Shown one piece after another: positions 34,645 through 43,354 of a DNA stretch of 64,000 nt (position 1 is the first letter of the stretch; every line of letters starts with the position of its first letter). Origin of the DNA: Granulicatella elegans (GTDB lineage: Bacteria > Bacillota > Bacilli > Lactobacillales > Aerococcaceae); the NCBI RefSeq assembly GCF_020735385.1, contig NZ_CP085953.1:1736001-1800000 (forward strand). The letters run 5' to 3'. The position numbers and the translations under genes were made by a program. Below the pieces are notes generated by a model that did no database searches, was not told the origin of the DNA, and saw nothing but the letters and a program-made list of their open reading frames with translations.

Positions 34645-37290
34645 TTAAGCTTGAGCCAAGAATTCTTCTACCGCTTTTAACGCAGCTGGAATACCTGCTG
34701 GATTTTTACCACCCGCTTGAGCCATGTCTGGACGGCCACCACCGCCACCTTGAATATGTAAAGCAATGGCTTTAATAATATCTCCTGCTTTAATTCCTTT
34801 TTCATTCGCATCTTTAGAAACTGCAGCTAATAAATTCGCTTTTTCACCTTCATTTGTAGCAACTACAAATACATCACTTGCTGCTTTTTGTCTCCAAGTA
34901 TCCGCTAATTGACGTAATTCATTCATATCTTTATTAGGTAAATGAACTGTAATAAATGAATAGTTTCCTGCTGTAGATACAGATTCAAATAGGTCTGCTA
35001 CTTCAGATTTCATTAATTTCGCTTTTAACGCAACAATTTCATGTTGAGCTTCTTTTAATTCTTGTTGTAAATGAGAAACTCGTTCAGGTGTACTATCTAA
35101 TTGAACAGCTTTAACATCACTTGCAATTTGTTTTAATAACAATTCATGCTTTGCTAATAACTCAAATGCTTCTTGACTAGTTACAGCTTCAATACGGCGA
35201 ACGCCCGCACCAATACCAGATTCAGAAATAATCTTGAATAGACCAATTTCTTGCGTATTTGAAACATGAACCCCACCACATAATTCAATAGACCAATTTG
35301 CAATGTTTACCATACGAACTTTATTACCATATTTTTCGCCGAATAAAGCCATTGCTCCTAATTTTTTCGCTTCTTCTAATGTAGTTTCAATTGTCACTAC
35401 ATCTAAAGCTGCCCAAATTTTTTCATTTACAATACGTTCCATTTCAGCCAATTCTTCAGCTGTTACTTGTCCAAAGTGGCTAAAGTCGAAACGTAAGTAT
35501 CCTGGAGCTACTAATGAACCTGCTTGGTTTGCATGTGTTCCTAATACTTCTTTTAATGCTTGGTGTAATAAGTGAGTTGCAGTGTGGTTTTTAATTAATT
35601 TAGCACGCTCTTGTTGATCTACTTCTAATACATAAGTTGAGTTTAATTGCATTGGAGCAATTACATCAATTGTGTGTAATGGTTGACCATTTGGAGCTTT
35701 CTTCACTTGAACGACAGTTGCAACTACTTGACCTGATTCATCTTTAATCACACCATGGTCAGATAATTGTCCACCCATTTCTGCATAGAATGGAGTTTGC
35801 TCGAAAACAACTTGTACTCTTGTGTCTTCTGAAGCTGATTCTACTAATTCATCTTCAAATACAATAGCTTTTAGTACACCTTTATCTGTTGTACGGTCAT
35901 ATCCAACAAATGAGCTTTCTACTGTAATATCACGTAAAACAGCTGATTGAACATTCATAGAAGTTTCTGTATTACGAGCTGCACGAGCACGTTCTTTTTG
36001 CGCTTTCATTTCAGCTTGGAATCCTTCTTCATCTACTTCATAACCATTATCGCTAGCATATTCTAATGTTAATTCATAAGGGAAGCCATAAGTATCATAT
36101 AGTTTAAAAGCATTTTCACCTGATAAAACTGTTTGATTTTTCTCTTTCATTTCAGCAAATACTGTTTCTAAAATTGCAAGTCCATCATGAATGGTTTCTT
36201 GGAAACGATTTTCTTCATTTGCAATTACTTTTTGAATAAATTCAAGATTTTCAGTAACTTCTGGATAGTAACTATGCATAATACTTGCCACAGTTGGAAC
36301 TAATTTTGTTAAGAATGAACCTTGAATTCCTAAACGTTGACCATGCATTACTGAACGACGAATTAAACGACGGATAATATATCCACGTCCTTCATTTGAA
36401 GGTAACGCACCATCACCAATCGCAAAGCTTACTGCACGAATATGGTCAGCAATAACTTTAAATGAAACATCTAAATCTTTTGAAGTATTATATTTTTTAC
36501 CAGCACTTAGTTGTTCTAATTGTTGAATAATTGGCATGAATAAATCTGTTTCAAAGTTTGTTGGAGTATCTTGAATTACAGAAACAACACGCTCTAATCC
36601 CATCCCCGTATCGACGTTTTTATGTGGTAATGGAGGATAAGTACCATCTGGCATATGGTTAAATTGAGAGAATACTAAGTTCCAAATTTCTAAGTAACGT
36701 TCGTTTTCTCCTCCTGGATAATTTTCAGGATCATCTTCAGCTAATGTTTGATATTTTTCACCACGGTCATAGAAAATCTCAGTATCTGGTCCACATGGTC
36801 CAGCACCGATATCCCAGAAGTTATCTTCTACTGGAATAATATGGTCTTCTGGTAATCCCACTTTTTCCATCCATAATTGTTTTGTTTCTAAATCTTTTGG
36901 ATAATACGTTACATATAAACGATTTGGGTCTAATGCTAACCATTTTTCACTTGTTAAAAATTCCCAAGCCCATGGAATTACTTCTTCTTTGAAATAATCT
37001 CCAATTGAAAAGTTCCCCATCATTTCAAATAATGTATGGTGTCTTGCAGTGTGACCTACATTTTCAATATCATTTGTACGAATACTCTTTTGAGCATTTG
37101 TAATTCTTGGAACTTCTGGAGTCTCTGTTCCATCAAAATATTTTTTTAACGTAGCCACCCCTGAGTTAATCCATAATAATGTTGGATCATTAACAGGAAT
37201 TAAACTTGCACTTGGGTGTACCTTATGTCCTTTCTCTTGGAAAAAATCAAGATACATTTGACGAATTTCGCTACTAGATAATTTTTTCAT
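34645..37290 (-). CDS. alaS: Alanyl-tRNA synthetase
   Basis: AlaS (881 residues) charges tRNA-Ala. The class II aminoacylation core (SSEIRQMYLDFFQEKGH, then MEMMGNFSIGDYFKEE-type motif and GAGPCGPDTEIFYD) is followed by the editing domain, with zinc ligands in KNHTATHLLHQAL and ELCGGVHVSNT, and a C-terminal DHHA1 domain with GGGGRPDMAQAGG. The ATG at 37290 is chosen because AAAGGATGG lies five bases before it, while the ATG at 37299 has no spacing. A T-box leader precedes it. It is followed by ireB-ruvX-DUF1292, probably in part on one transcript. Confidence 0.97.
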   Translation of the reverse strand: MKKLSSSEIRQMYLDFFQEKGHKVHPSASLIPVNDPTLLWINSGVATLKKYFDGTETPEVPRITNAQKSIRTNDIENVGHTARHHTLFEMMGNFSIGDYFKEEVIPWAWEFLTSEKWLALDPNRLYVTYYPKDLETKQLWMEKVGLPEDHIIPVEDNFWDIGAGPCGPDTEIFYDRGEKYQTLAEDDPENYPGGENERYLEIWNLVFSQFNHMPDGTYPPLPHKNVDTGMGLERVVSVIQDTPTNFETDLFMPIIQQLEQLSAGKKYNTSKDLDVSFKVIADHIRAVSFAIGDGALPSNEGRGYIIRRLIRRSVMHGQRLGIQGSFLTKLVPTVASIMHSYYPEVTENLEFIQKVIANEENRFQETIHDGLAILETVFAEMKEKNQTVLSGENAFKLYDTYGFPYELTLEYASDNGYEVDEEGFQAEMKAQKERARAARNTETSMNVQSAVLRDITVESSFVGYDRTTDKGVLKAIVFEDELVESASEDTRVQVVFEQTPFYAEMGGQLSDHGVIKDESGQVVATVVQVKKAPNGQPLHTIDVIAPMQLNSTYVLEVDQQERAKLIKNHTATHLLHQALKEVLGTHANQAGSLVAPGYLRFDFSHFGQVTAEELAEMERIVNEKIWAALDVVTIETTLEEAKKLGAMALFGEKYGNKVRMVNIANWSIELCGGVHVSNTQEIGLFKIISESGIGAGVRRIEAVTSQEAFELLAKHELLLKQIASDVKAVQLDSTPERVSHLQQELKEAQHEIVALKAKLMKSEVADLFESVSTAGNYSFITVHLPNKDMNELRQLADTWRQKAASDVFVVATNEGEKANLLAAVSKDANEKGIKAGDIIKAIALHIQGGGGGRPDMAQAGGKNPAGIPAALKAVEEFLAQA

Positions 37291-37309
37291 CTTTACCATC
37301 CTTTTCGTT

Positions 37310-37530
37310 TATTATAAAAAAATAAAAACTGCCCCATTGTTACAAGGGCGTCTACCACGCGGTACCACCTTGCTTACAATGAAACAGCATTTTCATCCTC
37401 ATTCATTCCGATAACGCGGGAAGCGTCTGTATTTCTACAAAAAATCCAATCAGGAGCATAAATTTCGTGGTCATTTTCACCGGCTAGACCTCTCTACTGT
37501 TAAAATTCTTTTATCTGACTGGGCAATACT
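37310..37530 (-). promoter_or_regulatory. T-box leader of alaS
   Basis: The minus strand carries the T-box AAGGTGGTACCGCG at 37371-37358. It is followed by a terminator in which GCCCTTG pairs with the downstream GGGGC segment (about 37350-37331) before a T-rich run. Uncharged tRNA-Ala should favour the antiterminator and raise alaS expression. Confidence 0.9.
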
Positions 37531-37535
37531 CATTT

Positions 37536-37564
37536 AGTATAAGAAAATCTCTAACATTTGTCAA
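37536..37564 (-). promoter_or_regulatory. Promoter of the alaS transcript
   Basis: A perfect TTGACA (37564-37559), a 17-base spacer and TATACT (37541-37536) form a strong promoter. The IS1202-type insertion lies directly upstream of its -35. Confidence 0.85.
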
Positions 37565-37590
37565 ATGATTCAGTAGGATATCTATTACTT
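37565..37590. repeat. Left target-site duplication of the IS1202-type element
   Basis: The 26 bases here recur exactly at 42741-42766. One more matching base on either side makes the boundary uncertain by one or two bases. Long duplications of about 27 bases are typical of the IS1202 group. Confidence 0.9.
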
Positions 37591-37685
37591 TGTCAAACAC
37601 AAGTGATAATGTCTCAATGAAACACAAGTAAAAATGTCCCAACTAATGTTACAATAAATTCATTCTAATATTATGGAGGGCTTGT

Positions 37686-39062
37686 ATGGAGGATTATCTA
37701 AATATGAACGAAAAAATTAAATATGAAGTCATTAAAAAAGTTGTAGAAGGAAAAAAATCAAAACAAAGAGCAGAATGCGAATTAGGATTATCTCGTAGAC
37801 AAATTAATCGTTATATTCAACGATTTTCTGCTGAAGGTCGTCCTGGTTTTAAACATAAAAATGCTGGTAGGAAATGTTCCTTTGCCATTTCGTCTGAAAT
37901 AAAACAACAAATTATTGCTCTTTATAGTTCTAGATATAATGGGTTTAATTTTATTCATTTTCATGAATTTCTACGTTCTCATGAGAATATTTCAGTGTCT
38001 TTAAGTTCTTTAAGAAATATTCTTGCTGAAGCAAATTGCCTTTCTCCTAAAGCTCGTAAAGCAACGAAAAGAAAGATGAAGAAAAAATTAGTACTCGAAA
38101 AAAAACAAAAGAAGGAAAACTATAGTGATAGTTCTGATTCCTCTGTTAAAGAAAATATCGTTCCTTTAGAAAAGGCTCATCCATCTCGTCCTAGAAAAAA
38201 ATACGCTGGTGAATTATTGCAGATGGATGCTTCGCCTTTTGTTTGGTTTGGAGAAGAGGTGTCGCATTTACATATCGCTGTTGATGATTGTACTGGGATG
38301 ATTGTCGGAGCTTATTTTGATCATCAAGAAACGTTGAAAGGCTATTACGAAGTAACCGCTCAATTTTTAGAAAAATACGGAATTCCTGTTAAAATTTTAA
38401 CGGATAGACGTTCTGTTTTTATATACAATCAGAAAAAAAAGAAGGATTCCTCTTCCGACGGAGAAACCCTTACTCAATATGGATATATGTGTAAAACTCT
38501 AGGTGTTTCCTTAGATACTACCTCTGTTCCTCAAGCAAAAGGACGGGTTGAACGTTTCTTTGGCACCTTACAAAGCCGCCTCGCAAGCGAATTGTATCTT
38601 TACAATATCCAAACTTTTGAAGAAGCAAATCTTTATTTACAATCCTTTGTTGAAAATTTTAATAAACAATTTGCTTTCCCTCTTAAGGATACACAAAATG
38701 CTTTCGAAAAGCTAGATACAACATTATCGATTAATCAATTATTGTCAAAACATACATTTAGAACGGTATCAGCAGGGCATTCTATTAAATATAAAAACAA
38801 TGCTTATCGTTTTATTGATGCGAATGGTGAACAAATTTATTTACTACGAAACTCTAGAGTAATGGTTATAGAAACACTAGATGAACAATTATTCGCTAGT
38901 TTAAATGATAAATTATATGCTTTAGAAGTTATTAAAGAGCATGAGGCTGTGTCTAAGGATCTTGACTTAGAAACGATCGAACAGGTAGAAAAAAAGCTAA
39001 AAAACCTCATATTCCACCTATGTCACATCCTTGGAAAGCACAGTCTTATCAGAATTATTTAA
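37686..39062 (+). CDS. IS1202-family DDE transposase, zero-frame product
   Basis: This 458-residue reading frame has an N-terminal helix-turn-helix (SKQRAECELGLSRRQINRYI, residues 25-45), a basic linker, and an rve-type DDE domain. Acidic residues are visible in LLQMDASPFVWFGEE, AVDDCTGMIVG and KGRVERFFGTLQ. In the zero frame the C-terminus changes to an unrelated tail after EQVEKK. At 38989-38996 the slippery heptamer A-AAA-AAG lies in frame. A -1 shift there would restore AKKPHIPPMSHPWK and end at TAA 39083-39085, the C-terminus I would expect for this family. It is either programmed frameshifting or a one-base loss in an A run. Confidence 0.85.
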   Translation: MEDYLNMNEKIKYEVIKKVVEGKKSKQRAECELGLSRRQINRYIQRFSAEGRPGFKHKNAGRKCSFAISSEIKQQIIALYSSRYNGFNFIHFHEFLRSHENISVSLSSLRNILAEANCLSPKARKATKRKMKKKLVLEKKQKKENYSDSSDSSVKENIVPLEKAHPSRPRKKYAGELLQMDASPFVWFGEEVSHLHIAVDDCTGMIVGAYFDHQETLKGYYEVTAQFLEKYGIPVKILTDRRSVFIYNQKKKKDSSSDGETLTQYGYMCKTLGVSLDTTSVPQAKGRVERFFGTLQSRLASELYLYNIQTFEEANLYLQSFVENFNKQFAFPLKDTQNAFEKLDTTLSINQLLSKHTFRTVSAGHSIKYKNNAYRFIDANGEQIYLLRNSRVMVIETLDEQLFASLNDKLYALEVIKEHEAVSKDLDLETIEQVEKKLKNLIFHLCHILGKHSLIRII

Positions 39063-39081
39063 ATAAACTGAGTAAGAAACA

Positions 39082-40845
39082 CTAACCCCCCTTTTTTTCC
39101 GAAAATAAAACATTAAAATATTTATATTTTGATGTTTTATTTTTGGGCAGAGGCTGGGCAAAAAGTCTCAAAAATAGAAGAAAGCACGTCCCGATTTTGA
39201 CTGAAATCAAAATTAGGACGTGCTTTTTAATAAATTCAGTAAAATCAAGGGGGATAAACCACCCTTGATTCATATTATTTAAGATATATTTCCTTAATCT
39301 CTGCAAATTCATCCCTAAAAAGAGCAGACCAATGTTATTATGAACTGCATTTTTACCTCTAACATGAGTTCTGCGCATGCCAAAATTGCGCTTCATTTGA
39401 CCGAAAACTGGCTCAACTTCAATTTTTCGTTGAGCATATATACTACTTCCACGGTCACTATGTAACGCTTCTTTAATCGTTTCTTTATAAGATTCCCAAA
39501 CTTGGTTTACACGGATTTGACGTTGTTGTCCAGTAGGAGTTTTCGCTAATTCATCCAATGCTTCTGTTTCTTGAATTGAATCTGTCTCATACACTTTAAA
39601 TCTACGAGTAAATCCATTCTTATCGTTTCTTGTTGAATAATATTTAAAACTAAATTTTACACCTAAATGATCAATATAATAATCTTCCTCTTCATTGTAA
39701 TACCAATTTTGTCTATTAGATGGATCATTTTTAAATTTCTTCGTTTGTTCTTTTTCGTACATTGTGTAAGGAATCAAAGGTGTCTTTTCATACTCTTCAA
39801 GAATCAATTGATAGTTTTCTTCACTACCGTATCCAGCATCCGCAATAATAATAGAAAATTTGTCTAATAGTTTAAATGAATTTAAAAATGGTTTAAGAGT
39901 ACGCATATCTGTAGGATTAGGAAATACATCAAAACCTAAAACATATTGATGATTCGTTGCGATTTGAAGATTATAGCCAGGTTTTAATTCTCGATTTTTC
40001 ATGGCATCTTCTTTCATACACATAAAAGTAGCATCGTTATCTGTTTTAGAATAACTATTCCGGTTATCAAATGTTTCCTTAGCTATCGTATATTTTTCTT
40101 TACGAGGCAGAAAATCTTTTTCAAGTTGACGTTTAAAAGAATTTAACAAGCGTTTTTTCTGTTTGTTTTTAGAACCACCAACAATATGTTTAGGTTCTTC
40201 TTCAATGAGTTCTTCTAACTGTTCTAGAGAGTTATTAGTAGCTTCAATCATGGCATGAACACCATATTCAGTAATTTTTTCTTCTTCTGATAAAGCAATA
40301 TTCACTTGATTTTGAATTAATTGATCATATAATGTACTAATTTTTTCATTTAAAGCTTCATCATATCTTTCAATAGCTTTACGCCATACAAATGAATAAC
40401 GATTGGCATCTGCTTGAACTTTTGTACCATCAATAAATAAACTATCTGAATCAATAATATGATAGTGTTGGAGTAATAAAGTAAAGTATACGAAAATGTT
40501 TTTAATGATAGAGGAAAACTGTTCATTACTTCTAAAATTATTAATAACATGGTAACAGACATAAGTTTGTTGAGAAAGCCACTGCATCGGAATATTTTCT
40601 TCATTTAATTGAACAATTTTTCTACCACTATACGTAGAACGAGTATAAGCGAAGAGAATCATTTTTAATAACATACGAGGATGATGAGCAGGTCTACCCA
40701 TTTTTGATGTTGTATTAGGAAAGATAATAGAATCTGGAATAGAATCTACAAACTGATTAATAAATTGAGCAATGTGGTTTTTAGGGACGGTTAATGTAAA
40801 ATTTAGTTCTAAAGTATCTGTTGGTGTGGTATAATTTTTGTACAT
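39082..40845 (-). CDS. IS1182-family transposase
   Basis: This is a transposase of about 587 residues with the IS1182/DUF772 N-terminal domain (MGRPAHHPRMLLKMILFAYTRSTYSG). The DDE domain has SLFIDGTKVQADANRYSF, IIADAGYGSEENY and KIEVEPVFGQMKRNFGMRRTHVRG. The ATG at 40845 has AAAGGGTGA just upstream. The last 40 or so codons read through the element's own terminator-like hairpin (stem AAAGCACGTCC/GGACGTGCTTT, 39181-39227) and inverted repeat. The frame then leaves the IS at 39150 and uses a stop in IS1202 DNA. The native stop therefore seems lost, perhaps by a small frameshift near the 3' end. Activity is uncertain. Confidence 0.88.
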   Translation of the reverse strand: MYKNYTTPTDTLELNFTLTVPKNHIAQFINQFVDSIPDSIIFPNTTSKMGRPAHHPRMLLKMILFAYTRSTYSGRKIVQLNEENIPMQWLSQQTYVCYHVINNFRSNEQFSSIIKNIFVYFTLLLQHYHIIDSDSLFIDGTKVQADANRYSFVWRKAIERYDEALNEKISTLYDQLIQNQVNIALSEEEKITEYGVHAMIEATNNSLEQLEELIEEEPKHIVGGSKNKQKKRLLNSFKRQLEKDFLPRKEKYTIAKETFDNRNSYSKTDNDATFMCMKEDAMKNRELKPGYNLQIATNHQYVLGFDVFPNPTDMRTLKPFLNSFKLLDKFSIIIADAGYGSEENYQLILEEYEKTPLIPYTMYEKEQTKKFKNDPSNRQNWYYNEEEDYYIDHLGVKFSFKYYSTRNDKNGFTRRFKVYETDSIQETEALDELAKTPTGQQRQIRVNQVWESYKETIKEALHSDRGSSIYAQRKIEVEPVFGQMKRNFGMRRTHVRGKNAVHNNIGLLFLGMNLQRLRKYILNNMNQGWFIPLDFTEFIKKHVLILISVKIGTCFLLFLRLFAQPLPKNKTSKYKYFNVLFSEKKGG

Positions 40846-40908
40846 AGGAGTCACCCTTTCTTATTTTATTTCATTCAAACTTATTATAACAGAGGTAGAC
40901 TCCTATGT

Positions 40909-40916
40909 TTAATTTA
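40909..40916. repeat. Left 8-base target duplication of ISL3
   Basis: TTAATTTA directly abuts the left end of the ISL3 element and is repeated at 42602-42609. Eight-base duplications are the rule for ISL3. Confidence 0.95.
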
Positions 40917-41076
40917 GGCTCATCGACAAATTCTGTTGGTGGATCAAATTTAACACCAAATTAAGTCTTTCATTTTAAATGAACAAGGTGGAAGAAAAGT
41001 AACGATTTAATCGATTTAACAATCAACCACAAACATAACTATGAACGAAATCTAGTTTTAACTTTATAATGAGCAG

Positions 41077-41155
41077 GGGCATGTTATCCGCGATTAGCGG
41101 TTTGGGGGCTGTGAAATTTGATATTATTTTTCGCTTCCCCCAATTCAACATGCCC
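41077..41155. other. Three-stem structured segment inside ISL3
   Basis: GGGCATGTT (41077-41085) pairs with AACATGCCC (41147-41155), enclosing two hairpins: CCGC/GCGG (41088-41091 with 41097-41100) and TTGGGGG/CCCCCAA (41102-41108 with 41137-41143). All three stems are perfect. The segment follows the transposase gene and could be a terminator or a small structured RNA. No known family comes to mind. Confidence 0.6.
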
Positions 41156-41204
41156 ATGGAGGCTCATTGTCAAGTTAAAACGACTCTATACATACTTTTT
41201 TAAC

Positions 41205-42485
41205 TCATAATGACTTTCTATTGACCGGGGTAAAGAAACAACCTTTAATAATCTTGATTCTTAATTTCATATTCTCAAAATTTCGATATCCATATGCAAC
41301 ACGTTTAATTACTTTAATGAGATTATTCGTTCCTTCAATAGCTCCATTGGAATATCCTGTCGTAAAAGCTTGATAAATCCCATTCTTAAAACGTTTAAAC
41401 ACTTCAAACTTCTTCTTAAATTCATAAGGTAATTGTTTTGGAATTTCCTTTATACATGTCATAAATGCCTCGTAATTTTTCTTTTTATAGGCTTTTCTAA
41501 GTTCTTGAATGAAATCATATGCATCTGATAACACTTCGTCAAAACTCAATAATTTTTCTACCAATTGAGCTTGAGTAAGATAGGTTTTGAAGTGATAATT
41601 GTACCTTAATTTTTCTTCATCTAATTCATCACTAGGCTTTAAGAGTACTTTCCAGTATCGCTTTAATGTCTTCTGTTGTGTTGATTTAGGAGAGAATTGC
41701 TTCATAATCACAATGCGCAGTTGATTAAAATTACGATTCATATGTTGAACGATATGGAATCGATCTACTACGATAACAGCATTTGGAAATACTGTTTTAA
41801 TAAGGTTTTGATAAGAAGCATTCATATCCATCACTAAATATCTTACTTTTAAACGTTGTTTACGAGAAAACTTCATAAAGAATGAAATCATTTCATGAAG
41901 TGTTCTACCAGGCAAAATATCAATTAATTGGCGATTTTCTCCATCTAAACAAATGAAATTCATTTTCCCTTGTTGCGTTTTAACGCCTCTAAATTCATCT
42001 AAACAAAGCACTTTAGGTAAATAATGATACTGCTGCATTGTTTTTATTTTAAACTTTTTCATCACTCTTTCAACAGTCTTATCAGAAATTGAAAGGAGTT
42101 TAGCGATTGCTTTTCTAGAGAAGTTTTCTTTTAAATACAACATAATTTGACACTCTAAATCATAAGAAATATTACTATTTTTTGGAACAAGAGGGCAATC
42201 TGCAACCCATGTTTTATGACAATCTTTACAGATGAATCGTTGTACTTTAAGGTCTAAAATAGTCTTATGTCCAAATAGGTGTGGAATTCTAATTTTATGT
42301 TCCATAGGAGAATGTTTCATCACATTTTCGCTAGAACAATATAGACAAGAAGTACAAGTATTTGTCCAAGTTCCATTAATTTTATGAACTATTTCATTAT
42401 TTTCTGTCACGATTTCTAACCAATTTTCATCCGTAATAAAATTTTCTTCTGTTAATCTTAGTAATTTTCGTATACAATAGTCCAT
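41205..42485 (-). CDS. ISL3-family transposase
   Basis: This 426-residue transposase has an N-terminal zinc ribbon (CLYCSSEN with a second pair CKDCHKTW), a helix-turn-helix (FSRKAIAKLLSISDKTVERVM) and the DDE domain. Acidic positions appear in LCLDEFRGVK, LVMDMNASYQNLI and NGAIEGTNNLIKVIKRVAYGYRN. The ATG at 42485 has AAAGGAGGA nine bases upstream and is preferred to a start at 42551. The reading frame is undamaged and the ends and target repeat are intact, so the element may be active. Confidence 0.94.
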   Translation of the reverse strand: MDYCIRKLLRLTEENFITDENWLEIVTENNEIVHKINGTWTNTCTSCLYCSSENVMKHSPMEHKIRIPHLFGHKTILDLKVQRFICKDCHKTWVADCPLVPKNSNISYDLECQIMLYLKENFSRKAIAKLLSISDKTVERVMKKFKIKTMQQYHYLPKVLCLDEFRGVKTQQGKMNFICLDGENRQLIDILPGRTLHEMISFFMKFSRKQRLKVRYLVMDMNASYQNLIKTVFPNAVIVVDRFHIVQHMNRNFNQLRIVIMKQFSPKSTQQKTLKRYWKVLLKPSDELDEEKLRYNYHFKTYLTQAQLVEKLLSFDEVLSDAYDFIQELRKAYKKKNYEAFMTCIKEIPKQLPYEFKKKFEVFKRFKNGIYQAFTTGYSNGAIEGTNNLIKVIKRVAYGYRNFENMKLRIKIIKGCFFTPVNRKSL

Positions 42486-42601
42486 GAGAGAAATCCTCCT
42501 TTGATTTGTTTTAGTCGACTTAATCATAACTCGGATTTCTCTTTTTTGCATGTAAAAAATCCTGTCGGTAATTTCTCACCAACAGGATTTGTCGAACAAC
42601 C

Positions 42602-42609
42602 TTAATTTA
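42602..42609. repeat. Right 8-base target duplication of ISL3
   Basis: TTAATTTA, identical to 40909-40916. Confidence 0.95.
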
Positions 42610-42740
42610 TAAGACTAAAAAGCACTATAAAATCCTGTTTCAGAATTTTATAGTGCTTTCTTCTATTTTTGAGACTTTTTGCCCAGCCTCACACCTGTAC
42701 TAAACTAATTTTTTCAGGACATTTTAACTTGTGCTTGACA

Positions 42741-42766
42741 ATGATTCAGTAGGATATCTATTACTT
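42741..42766. repeat. Right target-site duplication of the IS1202-type element
   Basis: This is an exact copy of the 26 bases at 37565-37590. It marks the original chromosomal target between the alaS promoter and the hicAB remnant. Confidence 0.9.
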
Positions 42767-42866
42767 TAACACCTTCGCTAAACTAACCAAGAAAGGTTGC
42801 TTTTGTACTTTTATTTTAAATTTTTAACGGTACAGAAGAAACACGCTAGAAATCTTTCTTGATATT

Positions 42867-43318
42867 CTATTTAATTTTTCTTTCGACAATTGCTTCCGTT
42901 AATATTTGAGAAAAATTTAAACCTAACTCTCTATCAAACTTATCAGCCCATCTCGGTATCGTTAAAGTCTTTTTTACTAGTTCTTGATTTCCTAAATAGT
43001 TATTTACATTTACTCCTACCATAGAAACAAACGATTTTTTTGAATCAAATTTTAATTCAATATCTTTATCATCTTTGAAAGGATTATGTTCAACTAAAGA
43101 TAAAGAATTTATATCAGATGATTTAGGTAAATCTATATCATTTTCGATACAATCAGCAGCATTCATTCCTAGCTACTCACTTGCCATTTCCAATGCATCA
43201 CTAATATCTTTTCCTTGAGTACCAGACATATTTTAAAAATCTGGAAATATACAAAGTAAGGTGTACTAGTACCATCTGAATCATCATAATAAAATAACGC
43301 TGGGTAAGTCACTAACAT
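42867..43318 (-). pseudogene. hicB: Inactivated hicB antitoxin
   Basis: Read through its lesions, this is a HicB antitoxin: MLVTYPALFYYDDSDGTSTPYFV at the start, then PDF, NMSGTQGKDISDALEMASE, LGMNAADCIENDIDLP, and a C-terminal DNA-binding part (TLTIPRWADKFDREL onward). Three lesions break it: a one-base loss near 43236, a TAA where a Glu codon would be expected (PDF-stop-NMSG), and TAG where MASEWLGM would have Trp. The only remaining long frame starts at the internal ATG at 43166. The ribosome binding site GGAGG is still seven bases before the ATG at 43318. Confidence 0.85.
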
Positions 43319-43354
43319 GTTCATACCTCCAATTAAAAAAGCAGAGGCTGAGTA

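Larger units (their letters stand above)
40917..42601 (-). mobile_element. Complete ISL3-family insertion sequence
   Basis: The 25-base inverted repeats (40917-40941 and 42577-42601) match at 21 positions. They enclose 1685 bases with one intact transposase gene and are flanked by the exact 8-base duplication TTAATTTA. It inserted in the upstream non-coding part of the IS1182 element. About 260 bases between the left end and the transposase stop contain a structured segment at 41077-41155. Confidence 0.95.
39150..42690 (-). mobile_element. IS1182-family element, itself interrupted by ISL3
   Basis: Perfect 38-base inverted repeats (39150-39187 and 42653-42690) bound the element. Without the ISL3 copy and its duplicated target it is 1848 bases, the normal IS1182 size. 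I see no clear target duplication. The left boundary lies seven bases after a long palindromic hairpin (39102-39143), so a stem-loop may have been the target. Confidence 0.9.
37591..42740 (+). mobile_element. IS1202-type insertion sequence, split by a nested IS1182 element
   Basis: The left end TGTCAAACACAAGTGATAAT (from 37591) and the reverse complement of the right end (TGTCAAGCACAAGTTAAAAT, ending at 42740) are imperfect inverted repeats. They are flanked by the 26-28 base direct repeat. Without the nested DNA the element is about 1609 bases. It carries one transposase gene on the plus strand and a long inverted repeat (39102-39121 with 39124-39143) after it, probably its terminator. The last 50 bases of the element lie to the right of the nested IS1182 copy. 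Confidence 0.88.

Noticed and set aside
41071-41170. Structured ISL3 segment as a tRNA-like or CRISPR guide RNA
   Set aside because: There is no T-arm or anticodon pattern, no repeats and no effector nuclease gene nearby. Only the fold itself is supported.
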